A DNA stretch of 64,000 nucleotides. It comes from Verrucomicrobiales bacterium. GTDB taxonomy: Bacteria; Verrucomicrobiota; Verrucomicrobiia; Verrucomicrobiales; DEV007. Within the stretch, counting starts at the first letter, position 1. Each line of letters starts with the position of its first letter. The DNA lies in the NCBI GenBank assembly GCA_002698785.1, contig PAAG01000053.1, positions 62,001 through 126,000 on the forward strand. Direction: 5' to 3'. Below are positions 25,796 to 33,481 of this stretch, one piece after another. The notes beneath the pieces were generated by a model that saw nothing but the letters and a program-made list of their open reading frames with translations, was not told where the DNA came from and did not search any database. A program made the translations under genes and the position numbers.

Positions 25796-27145
25796 ATGGA
25801 AATCAAACGCTACCTGACCATGTCGGCACTCGGAGCTCTTGCGCTTGCGGGTGGAAATGCAGAAGCCGGTAAAACCACCGTGCCCGTCGAACTGCGCACA
25901 ACAGTGGATCGACCTTTGATCGTTTCCGAAGGAGATGCGCAAAAAGTCGTGATCAAAATTGAAGTGGAGGGAGAGAAAGTGGCACTCGCCCACCGTGCGC
26001 CGTTGAATCTGTCCATCGTTCTCGACCGGAGTGGTTCGATGAGTGGGGCAAAGCTGGAACAGGCAAAGCAGGCGGCTGCTATGTTGATCGATCAACTCGG
26101 CGAAGACGATGTCGTTTCGGTTGTGCTCTATGATACTGAAGTTGATGTGCTCGTTCCTGCTCGCCGACTCGAAGGGCGCAGAAATCAAATTCAGAGAATG
26201 ATCAGCCGAGTGCAGACCGGCGGAAGCACTGCTCTCTACGCCGGGGTCGAAGAAGGCGGGGATCAGCTCCGGGAGTTCTTTACCAAAGAAAAGGTCAATC
26301 GCGTGATCCTTCTTTCTGATGGAATTGCAAACGTCGGCCCCAGCAGTAATCGCGAGATCGCAAGCCTGGGCACCCAACTGGCTCGGGACGGTATGTCGGT
26401 CACGACAATCGGCCTCGGCAATGACTACAATGAGACGCTCATGACCGCGCTCGCTGAGGCAAGTGATGCCAATTACTACTACGTAGAAGATGTTGAAAGG
26501 CTTCCTGACGTGTTCGCTAAAGAACTCGGTGAGCTTCAGAGTATCGTAGCTCGTGATATCGAGATTGAGATTCGCTGTCCGAAAGGTGTGCGCCCGTTGA
26601 GATTCCTTGGCCGCCCTGGAGAATTGAAAAAGAGAACGGAGTCCGTCGCGTTCGGAACCCTTTCCAGCCAGCAGGTTCGTGAATTGTATCTTGAATGTCT
26701 GATTGAGCCAGAAAGCTTCGATTCAGTTTCGGAAATTGCGGAGTGTTCTGTGAGATTCAAGCACGCCGCGTCTGGCGATTCTGCTTCCGCTAAGGTTTCA
26801 CCGGTTGTTGTCGGATACACAAAGGACACCACTCTCGCAGAGAAGTCAGTGAATCGGGCTATCGTCGCAGAAGCCGCAATCTTTGCGAATGCGGTGGAAA
26901 CCGAGCGAGCCATTGCTCTTGCGGATGAAGGTAACATCGAGGCTTGCCGCGACCAGCTTCGTGGGCAGTGGAGTACGTTGAAAGAAGCATACGCCGCAGC
27001 ACCAGCTGCTCAGCAGGCACAGCTTGCAGAAGAAATCCGCTCCGTGGAAGAGGCCGAGCGCGACTTGGAAGACAATCAACTTTCGAAAGCCCAGCGTAAG
27101 AAGCTCAGTAATGACGCCTTTATGCTGCGTAACTCGAAACGTTAA
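25796..27145 (+). CDS. Secreted von Willebrand factor A domain protein
   Basis: A 449-residue protein with a signal peptide (residues 1-24, ending GGNAEAG). The VWA domain runs from about residue 70 to 250. The MIDAS metal site is complete: DRSGSMSG, the threonine in TGGSTALYAG, and the aspartate in LLSDGIANVG. After the domain come a beta-rich region and a helical C-terminus of alternating charged and alanine residues (about residues 360-449). It is expected in the periplasm. It is flanked by terminators on both sides, so it is a single-gene unit just upstream of the histidine-kinase operon. Confidence 0.88.
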   Translation: MEIKRYLTMSALGALALAGGNAEAGKTTVPVELRTTVDRPLIVSEGDAQKVVIKIEVEGEKVALAHRAPLNLSIVLDRSGSMSGAKLEQAKQAAAMLIDQLGEDDVVSVVLYDTEVDVLVPARRLEGRRNQIQRMISRVQTGGSTALYAGVEEGGDQLREFFTKEKVNRVILLSDGIANVGPSSNREIASLGTQLARDGMSVTTIGLGNDYNETLMTALAEASDANYYYVEDVERLPDVFAKELGELQSIVARDIEIEIRCPKGVRPLRFLGRPGELKKRTESVAFGTLSSQQVRELYLECLIEPESFDSVSEIAECSVRFKHAASGDSASAKVSPVVVGYTKDTTLAEKSVNRAIVAEAAIFANAVETERAIALADEGNIEACRDQLRGQWSTLKEAYAAAPAAQQAQLAEEIRSVEEAERDLEDNQLSKAQRKKLSNDAFMLRNSKR

Positions 27146-27180
27146 GGGAGACAAGGAGTTCGCCTAATGCGATTCCTGGA

Positions 27181-27210
27181 GGGCGGCACCGCAAAGGTGT
27201 CGCCCTTTTT
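27181..27210 (+). terminator. Rho-independent terminator after the VWA gene
   Basis: GGGCGGCACC at 27181-27190 pairs with GGTGTCGCCC at 27196-27205 (one G-T wobble) around the loop GCAAA, followed by five T. It is 36 bases after the VWA stop codon. Confidence 0.93.
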
Positions 27211-27256
27211 ACCTTCGCTAGGTCCTCGATCAACGCCTATGTTATCAGTCTGAACA

Positions 27257-29269
27257 ATGAAGCGTATCGCCGTAGTATTCGTTCTCGCCATTCTTCTGCC
27301 GTCCATTTTGCTGGCGGTGATGGCAGTGCGTTCTCTCCGAGATCAGGAAATCGTAGTGAACAGCCAGCGGGCTCTTTTCTATCAATCCGCATGCGACTCG
27401 ATGGCTGGCGATATCAATCTGTTCATGGATGATGTCAGGGTGTTCCACGGTCGTTTGGTTGAAGAGTTAGTAAAAAGAGAGGCTTCGGAAACCGTAACGA
27501 AGGACTTCAGCAGTTTCATCCAGGATAGTTGGAGTCAGGCGCTAATCGGCGCAGTGGTTACAGATTCAGGGCAAATTGTTTCTCCTCTCCCGACCGAAAG
27601 TGAAGCTGCTGCCTCATTCCTATCGGAGAACGGAGATTTCCTGACAAATCGACGGGTGGTAGAGGTCTTCGAGGCTCCCGGTCTTCTGAATGAGCAACTG
27701 AAAGTGGTCAAAGAAGAGAAGCCGAAATCCGGTAGTAGCAGCTCATTTTTACAAAAGAAAATATCGAGGAGTTCGGCCGAAGACTCAGCTCCCCAGCCTG
27801 TGTCTGTGCCAGCTCAGCGAAAGGTATCGATAGAAGAGGACAGGGTGCTTGGGTATCGGTTTGAGAATCGGGCCATGGCTGACGAAGGGGAGCCAATTCC
27901 AGCAGAGGAAGAGGCAGTAGCCGAGCTGGCACCGGCGCCATCCCGGAAATCAGAAGCACGTCCACCCAGCCAGATGCTTACTCGAAACGTGATGCCGATG
28001 CAGCAACAGCAGGCTCAGGCGCCAACTACGGAGATGATGAAGCCAGTAGCTCCGGCGCCTCTCTCGGTGGAGAACTATTCAAGTTCGAAATGGTCTGCAA
28101 TACGTTCAGAAGATCTGACTCGCGGTCAAAGTGAGGGCGCTGTGGGGCGCATCATCGATGGTGAACTTCATGTTCTTTTGTGGAAAAAGGCGGCTGCTCT
28201 TCCGGGATACACATTCTGGACAGAGCTCGATATGAATATCATTGAGGAAGATTTGAGCGATCTTTTCAGGAGGAGTGAATGGAACGATCGGAAGGAGGAA
28301 GTATCTCTCGCGTTGCTCGATACTGGCGGCGATCTTGTCGGGCAAACGGTATCGGGGTTCTCCACCGACTGGACAAAACCCTTCGTGGCATCCGAAGTCG
28401 GGCAGATCCTTCCCAGGTGGGAAGTTGCCGCTTATCTCGTGAACCCTGACCTTCTGGATCGATCTGCGCGGATAGCGCGCCTGACGATCTGGCTGGTGAT
28501 TCTACTGCTTCTTGGTGCCGTTGCTGCTGGCACGATTCTGATTCTGCGATCAGTGAATTACGAAATGCGTCTGGCTTCGCGGAAGACTGACTTTGTCAGT
28601 AATGTCAGTCATGAGCTGAAGACACCGCTGACATCCATACGAATGTTTTCTGAGCTTCTCGAGAACTCCCCAGAGATTGATGCAGAGAAGTCTGCGAAAT
28701 ACTCTGGTGTGATCAGCAGAGAGTCGGCTCGCTTGACCCGACTTATCAATCGGCTCCTCGATTTTTCGAGACTCGACAGAGGAGAGATGAAGTTGAATCT
28801 CGAGTCGATGGATCTGGCTGAATTTCTTCGGGACACGGTAGAGACGCACCGGTCTCCCATTGAAGAGGCCGGATTTCGTCTCGATGCTCAGATTTCAAAT
28901 GAGAAGGAAGCGAGAGTGTTTGGGGACCGTGATGCTCTGTCTCAGGTGGTGGTTAATTTGATTTCCAATGCAGAAAAATACGCAGCGAGCGGGAAAGAAA
29001 TCTTGGTGACGATGGATTTTCCCTCAGACGAGAGGGTTCGGTTTGCGGTCCATGACCGTGGGAAGGGAATACCGAGAAGTGTACAACGAAAAATATTCGA
29101 GAAATTCTACCGGGCTGACGATTCGATTGACTCTGGTATTGAAGGCTCTGGGATAGGGCTCGCTCTTTGCCGACAGATTGTTGAACTGCATGGTGGTACG
29201 ATTCAGTATTCAAAACGTGAAAAAGGAGGGAGCACCTTTTGGGTCGAGATCCCTCTCATGGACAAATAA
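27257..29269 (+). CDS. Sensor histidine kinase
   Basis: A 670-residue membrane kinase. One helix covers residues 4-24 and a second about 413-432. The roughly 390-residue region between them faces the periplasm. It contains a low-complexity stretch rich in proline, glutamine and methionine (about residues 225-275). The HisKA box is FVSNVSHELKTPLTSIRMFS with the phosphorylated histidine at residue 452. The ATP-binding domain shows NLISNAEKYA (N box), HDRGKGIPRSVQRKIFEKFY (G1/F) and GSGIGLALCRQIVELHGG (G2). The response-regulator start overlaps its stop by one base, so the two form a coupled pair. Confidence 0.93.
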   Translation: MKRIAVVFVLAILLPSILLAVMAVRSLRDQEIVVNSQRALFYQSACDSMAGDINLFMDDVRVFHGRLVEELVKREASETVTKDFSSFIQDSWSQALIGAVVTDSGQIVSPLPTESEAAASFLSENGDFLTNRRVVEVFEAPGLLNEQLKVVKEEKPKSGSSSSFLQKKISRSSAEDSAPQPVSVPAQRKVSIEEDRVLGYRFENRAMADEGEPIPAEEEAVAELAPAPSRKSEARPPSQMLTRNVMPMQQQQAQAPTTEMMKPVAPAPLSVENYSSSKWSAIRSEDLTRGQSEGAVGRIIDGELHVLLWKKAAALPGYTFWTELDMNIIEEDLSDLFRRSEWNDRKEEVSLALLDTGGDLVGQTVSGFSTDWTKPFVASEVGQILPRWEVAAYLVNPDLLDRSARIARLTIWLVILLLLGAVAAGTILILRSVNYEMRLASRKTDFVSNVSHELKTPLTSIRMFSELLENSPEIDAEKSAKYSGVISRESARLTRLINRLLDFSRLDRGEMKLNLESMDLAEFLRDTVETHRSPIEEAGFRLDAQISNEKEARVFGDRDALSQVVVNLISNAEKYAASGKEILVTMDFPSDERVRFAVHDRGKGIPRSVQRKIFEKFYRADDSIDSGIEGSGIGLALCRQIVELHGGTIQYSKREKGGSTFWVEIPLMDK

Positions 29270-30003
29270 TGAAAGATTCAAAAATCACCGTCTATGTCGT
29301 TGAGGACGACCCGAGTATTCGGTTTGGCTTGGAAGAGATTCTCAACGGGGAGGGGTTTGAGGTTCATTCCTGTGAGACGGGCGGGAATGCGATTGAGGGG
29401 ATAGGAGAGACATTGCCTGATTTGATTCTCCTCGATGTAATGTTGCCCGAGAAAAGCGGTTATGAAATCGCCAAGGAATTGCGGAAGAACGGTTCTCGCA
29501 TTCCAGTGCTCATGCTCACCGCGCGGGGCCAGGAAATGGACAAAGTGATCGGGCTGAATTCTGGAGCCGACGACTACGTTACCAAACCTTTTGGGGTGAA
29601 CGAACTGCTGGCGCGAATCAATGCGCTGCTTCGCCGAACTCAAGACTGGGGGAGGCCGTCAGTCGAGGCAGATTCTGCAGAAGATTCTGTCATGATTTTT
29701 GGCGATGCAGAAATTGATCGAAATACTTACGAGGCACGGATCGCTGGGGAGGTGCATCCATTGACTCCGCGAGAAATGGAACTCATTTGCTTCATTCACC
29801 AGCACCGTGGTGTCGTGCTGACACGCGATCGTCTTTTGGAAGAGGTCTGGGGAGTGAAATATTTCGGCACAACCCGAACGCTTGACCAGTGTATTGCCCA
29901 GGTTCGCAAGAAGATTGGGGACGAAGGGAGAACCCCCAAATATCTACTCACTGTTCACGGAGTAGGATACAAGATGGCTCAGGAAGTCGTGGCTTCAGAA
30001 TAA
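29269..30003 (+). CDS. OmpR/PhoB-type response regulator
   Basis: A 244-residue regulator when started at the ATG at 29269, which overlaps the kinase stop (TAATG). The receiver domain has the acidic pair VVEDD, the phosphorylated aspartate at residue 56 (LILLDVMLPEKSGYE), the threonine in LMLTARG, and the lysine in YVTKPFG at about residue 106. The C-terminal winged-helix DNA-binding domain has LTPREMELICFIHQHRG, LTRDRLLEEVWG and the RTLDQCIAQVRKKIG recognition region. It should bind DNA when phosphorylated by the adjacent kinase. Target genes are unknown; the upstream VWA gene is a candidate. Confidence 0.95.
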   Translation: MKDSKITVYVVEDDPSIRFGLEEILNGEGFEVHSCETGGNAIEGIGETLPDLILLDVMLPEKSGYEIAKELRKNGSRIPVLMLTARGQEMDKVIGLNSGADDYVTKPFGVNELLARINALLRRTQDWGRPSVEADSAEDSVMIFGDAEIDRNTYEARIAGEVHPLTPREMELICFIHQHRGVVLTRDRLLEEVWGVKYFGTTRTLDQCIAQVRKKIGDEGRTPKYLLTVHGVGYKMAQEVVASE

Positions 30004-30034
30004 AAAAAGAGCGGATCTCTCGACCCGCTCTTTT
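30002..30034. terminator. Bidirectional terminator between the response regulator and rpsR
   Basis: AAAAGAGCGG at 30005-30014 pairs with CCGCTCTTTT at 30025-30034. The A-rich left flank (seven A from 30002) becomes a T tract on the other strand, so the hairpin can end transcription from both sides. It sits in the 59-base gap between two convergent genes. Confidence 0.9.
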
Positions 30035-30062
30035 GCAAAATATCTTAAAAAAATCCGCAGAA

Positions 30063-30302
30063 TCACATCAGATTCAGAGCGCGTGCTCTCTTGATCTCGC
30101 GAGTGATCTTGCGATGCAGTTTTGCCGAAACGCCTGTGGTACGGCGAGGATAGATCTTTCCGGACTCCGTGGTGAAGTTCTTCAGGAACTCTGGGTTCAG
30201 GTAGTTCACCTTCTCCAGCGGGATGTCCATGCGGCGACGCGGCATGCGGCGATTCGCACGACGAAGATTGATGGCTCTCTGCTCTGTTTTTGGACCAGTC
30301 AT
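30063..30302 (-). CDS. rpsR: 30S ribosomal protein S18
   Basis: A 79-residue protein of normal S18 length. It binds the platform of the small ribosomal subunit next to S6. The recognisable core is LEKVNYLNPEFLKNFTTESG, then GKIYPRRTTGVSAKLHRKIT and a basic C-terminal REIKRARAL. There is no cysteine, so this is the zinc-free form. It lies 38 bases downstream of rpmG on the same strand, an arrangement of two small ribosomal proteins seen in many genomes. Its own 3' end is closed by the bidirectional terminator. Confidence 0.95.
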   Translation of the reverse strand: MTGPKTEQRAINLRRANRRMPRRRMDIPLEKVNYLNPEFLKNFTTESGKIYPRRTTGVSAKLHRKITREIKRARALNLM

Positions 30303-30340
30303 TGGTAAATTATTCGGTTGGGCCTATGAAAACTCTCTCC

Positions 30341-30514
30341 TTAGCGCTTCTCACGATGGAGCGTACGGCGCTTCAAGTAGGGATTGAATTTCACCTTCTC
30401 GAGTCTCCCCGGAGTGCGGAGGCTCTTTTTATTGCGCGTGGAAACGTAGATAGAAGGACGAGCTCCTTCTTCTTTTGCTTCCGTGCATTCCAGGATAATG
30501 ACCTCTCTAGGCAT
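30341..30514 (-). CDS. rpmG: 50S ribosomal protein L33
   Basis: A 57-residue frame read directly from the sequence, ATG at 30514 to TAA at 30341. The protein starts MPREVIILECTEAKEEG and contains the L33 core SIYVSTRNKKSLRTPGRLEK, then VKFNPYLKRRTLHREKR. The zinc-binding CxxC pairs of some L33 proteins are absent apart from one cysteine (C10), so it is the zinc-free type. It is a component of the large ribosomal subunit. The stop is 38 bases before rpsR, and dksA lies upstream on the same strand. Confidence 0.95.
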   Translation of the reverse strand: MPREVIILECTEAKEEGARPSIYVSTRNKKSLRTPGRLEKVKFNPYLKRRTLHREKR

Positions 30515-30544
30515 GGGATTCTAAGGTTCTGTGTTCGCGAGGGC

Positions 30545-30567
30545 GGGTATTCTACGTTAGAATACCC
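30545..30567. repeat. Perfect inverted repeat between dksA-like gene and rpmG
   Basis: GGGTATTCTA at 30545-30554 and TAGAATACCC at 30558-30567 form a ten-base stem with a three-base loop (CGT). There is no T tract on the minus strand, so it is not a clear terminator; an RNA processing site or attenuator is possible. Confidence 0.55.
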
Positions 30568-30584
30568 GAAACACAACCGATAAT

Positions 30585-31475
30585 TTATTCGTCTTCGTTT
30601 GAAGTGGTTGGAACATCCTTTTCGTCCAACCCAAAAAGGGAGTGAACTGGCGGGCGGTACAAGCCTTGAGCCTGCTCTTGATCAAGCCGCTCTTGGTATT
30701 CCACCGTGCACCGGGCGAACGGCATGGCCTCAAGGCGAGCCTGAGGAATCGGTTCTCCAGATCCCTGGCAGATTCCATATTCCCCATTTTCTATCCGGAT
30801 CAGAGCTTCTTCGATTTCGTGAAGCGCATCTTGCTCCTGAGAAAGAATGTTTAGAGCGAAGTCGCGGTCGTAGGCGTCACTTCCTGCATCGGCTTGATGC
30901 ATTCCGAAGGCGGAAGAATCTCCGTTATCGTCACGACTGCCAAGTGAGTCGCGAGCCACTCCGCTCATCTGGTCAAGGAGAGTGTCGCGCAGGTCGAGCA
31001 ACTTCTGTTTTTGTTGCTTGAGGAAACTGGCGGAAAGTTTTTTCGGTTTGCTTCCAGCACCGTTAGTGGTGGCGTTGGAAATCGGTTTAGGTGCGAGGTG
31101 AGAGAGCATGGGCCGCCTTTTCACAGCGACTCGCTTTTTAGCGGTAGCTGCTTTCTTCTTTGGCGCGGCCTTTTTGGCGGGTGCCTTCTTAGCCGTTGCT
31201 TTCTTTTTCGGAGCCGTCTTTTTTGCTGGCGTCTTTTTCACGGTTGTTGATTTCTTTGCAGGAGACTTCTTGGCTGGAGCTTTTTTAGCGGGCGCTTTCT
31301 TGGTGGGAGCCTTTTTCTTCGGGGCTGCTTTCTTCTTGGCTATCTTCTTTTGCGGAGCAGCTTTTTTAGCTGGAGCTTTTTTCTTCGAAGTAGCCGCCTT
31401 CTTTACGGTCGTCTTCTTCTTCGAGGTTGCCGCTTTTTTCGTGGGAGCCTTCTTTTTAGCAGCCTTTTTTGCCAT
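30585..31475 (-). CDS. DksA/TraR-family protein with histone H1-like lysine/alanine/proline tail
   Basis: A 296-residue protein in two parts. Residues 1 to about 120 are almost only lysine, alanine, proline, threonine and valine in short repeats (such as KKAPAKKAAPKK), like histone H1-type tails of Chlamydia Hc2. The C-terminal part, about 150 residues, is a DksA/TraR protein: a helical coiled coil with FLKQQKQKLLDLRDTLLDQM, the acidic-tip region, then the zinc-finger position. There the usual four cysteines are reduced: CQGSG replaces CxxCG, and RCTVEYQ keeps one cysteine of the second pair. It may bind DNA through the tail and RNA polymerase through the coiled coil; both are inference. It is upstream of rpmG and rpsR. 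Confidence 0.88.
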   Translation of the reverse strand: MAKKAAKKKAPTKKAATSKKKTTVKKAATSKKKAPAKKAAPQKKIAKKKAAPKKKAPTKKAPAKKAPAKKSPAKKSTTVKKTPAKKTAPKKKATAKKAPAKKAAPKKKAATAKKRVAVKRRPMLSHLAPKPISNATTNGAGSKPKKLSASFLKQQKQKLLDLRDTLLDQMSGVARDSLGSRDDNGDSSAFGMHQADAGSDAYDRDFALNILSQEQDALHEIEEALIRIENGEYGICQGSGEPIPQARLEAMPFARCTVEYQERLDQEQAQGLYRPPVHSLFGLDEKDVPTTSNEDE

Positions 31476-31597
31476 GATCGTTGGCGGGTTGAGTGGGAGT
31501 TCTTAGGTCAGTTCCGCAGGGGAGCGGATAGAAGGCGGAATTTGTAAAGGATAACCAACCGTCTCGCAAGGAGAAATCTCCCGAATTGCTCACCTGA

Positions 31598-33385
31598 CTA
31601 AAATGGCCATAATTTTGGGATTAGTAGGCTAGCAAGCAGCCACAATCCGACCGCTAGAGGTAGCCCGATACGACTAAAATCTTTAAACTTGTACCCACCT
31701 GCGCCGTAGACGTAGGTATTGGTCTGGTAACCGATTGGAGTAACGAAACTAGCCGAAGAAGCGAACATAACCGCCACAACAAATGGTCTGGGATCCACAT
31801 CAAGTTGGTGGGCGATGCTGATTGCGATTGGTGCCAGGAGGGCGGCAACCGCGTTGTTGCTGATGAGTTCTGTTAGTATTGCGGCGAGAAGGTAAAGGGC
31901 TGTAAGGACGGCGAAAGGCCCCCAGTCGTGGAACCATGCAACCGCTGAACTCGCAGCAATTGTAGCTAGGCCGGTTTGCTCCAGCCCCATGCCTAGGCCG
32001 AGCATACCAAATATCATGAAGATAACTTTCCACTCGACTGCTTCATAGGCTTCGTCAGGATCAATACATCGAGTGATTAATGTAATCACAACAGACACCA
32101 GGGCGAGGATAGGTATATATGCAGGGAACAGTGCTCCACCGACCATGAACAGTAGTAATGCAGATATTGCTATCGGAGCTTTGCTTGGTCGAATGGGGCG
32201 ACCTTTGGGTTTGCTGAGGTTTACAAAGTCTTTCTCACTGAACAATTCGTTCATTCTATTGAGAGGACCTTCCACCAATAGCGTGTCGCCAAATGCGAGC
32301 TTAACGTCCTCAAAGCGGTCTCGTAGATTTACCCCTCGGCGGTGGACAGCGAGGATGACGACCCCGAAACGCTGTCGGAAATTGAGCTCCTTCAGACTGT
32401 GACCAGCGAGTCGGGATTCGGGACCCACGATGCCTTCCATCAATACGGCGGACTCAGTTCGGACGTGGTCGAGTCCCAGTTCTCCCTCGGGGAGTAGGTC
32501 GAGGCCGCTCGTCTCCGCCAGTTCAACGACACCTGACGCCCGCGTTTTCATGGTGATCTGGTCACCTGCTTCTAACACCAGTTTATTCAGAGGGATGGGG
32601 ACTGGTCTGCCTTCCCTTACGACTTCGATCACTCTCAATCGTCTTTGCTTTGCCAGGGGAGTCTCGGGGAAGGGGGTTCCGACTAGCGGGGATTTCGCGT
32701 TTACATACACCTGAGTCAGAAATTCCTGCGATGCCTCACCGTCGAAGAGTGTCGATAGCGTGATGCGATCCGGTATCAATCGCCAACCACCAAGCAACAT
32801 GTAGAGAACAGCAGCGGCAACGAAGAGAATACCCAGTTTGCTGACTTCGAACATCCCGAACGGCTCCATACCCGAGTCAGCGGCGATACCGGAAGCGATC
32901 AGGTTCGTCGACGTGCCGATAATCGTGCATGTGCCGCCGACAATGGCAGCGTAGCTCAGGGGAATCAAAAAGCGGGAGGCCTTCAGATCAAACTTCCGGC
33001 AGTGGGCGAGAACGATCGGCAGAAACACGACAACAACGGGAGTGTTATTTACGAACGCCGAAAGAAAAGCCACCAGGAGAAGCAGGATGACCATGGTTCG
33101 AAATTGATTGCCTCCCGCCAGGGTTTCGAAGCGTGTCGCAAGCAGCTCGATCAATCCGGTCCGTTCTAGGACCGCGCTCATCACGAACATGGCAGCGACC
33201 GTGATAGGGGCTGAGCTGCCGAAAATGCTGAGGGCTTCTCCCGGGCCAATTACCCCAATCAGAACGAGGGACAAAAATGCCGCCATTGCTGTCAGGTCAG
33301 GCGAAACCCACTCTTTCAGCAACACGACAAAAACCGCGATCACCATCATCGCGGTAATGACTTGCTGCCAAACTTGGATTTCCAT
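31598..33385 (-). CDS. SLC13/DASS-type permease with two central TrkA-C domains
   Basis: A 595-residue membrane transporter. It has N-terminal and C-terminal membrane halves with about five or six helices each. Each half carries an SNT-type motif: SAFVNNTPVVVVFLPIV followed by GTCTIIGTSTNLIASG, and ELISNNAVAALLAPIAIS followed by SFVTPIGYQTNTYVYG. Between them, about residues 205-375, are two RCK C-terminal (TrkA-C) domains (VRPGD-like VLEAGDQITMK and LAFGDTLLVEG). This arrangement is typical of SLC13-type carriers for sulfate, dicarboxylates or similar anions in bacteria. The substrate is not readable. It is divergent from cstA with 96 bases between starts. Confidence 0.92.
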   Translation of the reverse strand: MEIQVWQQVITAMMVIAVFVVLLKEWVSPDLTAMAAFLSLVLIGVIGPGEALSIFGSSAPITVAAMFVMSAVLERTGLIELLATRFETLAGGNQFRTMVILLLLVAFLSAFVNNTPVVVVFLPIVLAHCRKFDLKASRFLIPLSYAAIVGGTCTIIGTSTNLIASGIAADSGMEPFGMFEVSKLGILFVAAAVLYMLLGGWRLIPDRITLSTLFDGEASQEFLTQVYVNAKSPLVGTPFPETPLAKQRRLRVIEVVREGRPVPIPLNKLVLEAGDQITMKTRASGVVELAETSGLDLLPEGELGLDHVRTESAVLMEGIVGPESRLAGHSLKELNFRQRFGVVILAVHRRGVNLRDRFEDVKLAFGDTLLVEGPLNRMNELFSEKDFVNLSKPKGRPIRPSKAPIAISALLLFMVGGALFPAYIPILALVSVVITLITRCIDPDEAYEAVEWKVIFMIFGMLGLGMGLEQTGLATIAASSAVAWFHDWGPFAVLTALYLLAAILTELISNNAVAALLAPIAISIAHQLDVDPRPFVVAVMFASSASFVTPIGYQTNTYVYGAGGYKFKDFSRIGLPLAVGLWLLASLLIPKLWPF

Positions 33386-33481
33386 TTTAAGTTGTTCGTT
33401 GATTTTCTCCGCTCAACAGGGCAGCATCGCTTGCTTTGTGCCACCCAAAAATCTTTTTAACTTTCAGGTTTAGCAAATCCT

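Noticed and set aside
31108-31506. Plus-strand frame rich in phenylalanine, alanine and valine
   Set aside because: It is the reverse strand of the lysine/alanine/proline tail of the DksA-like gene.
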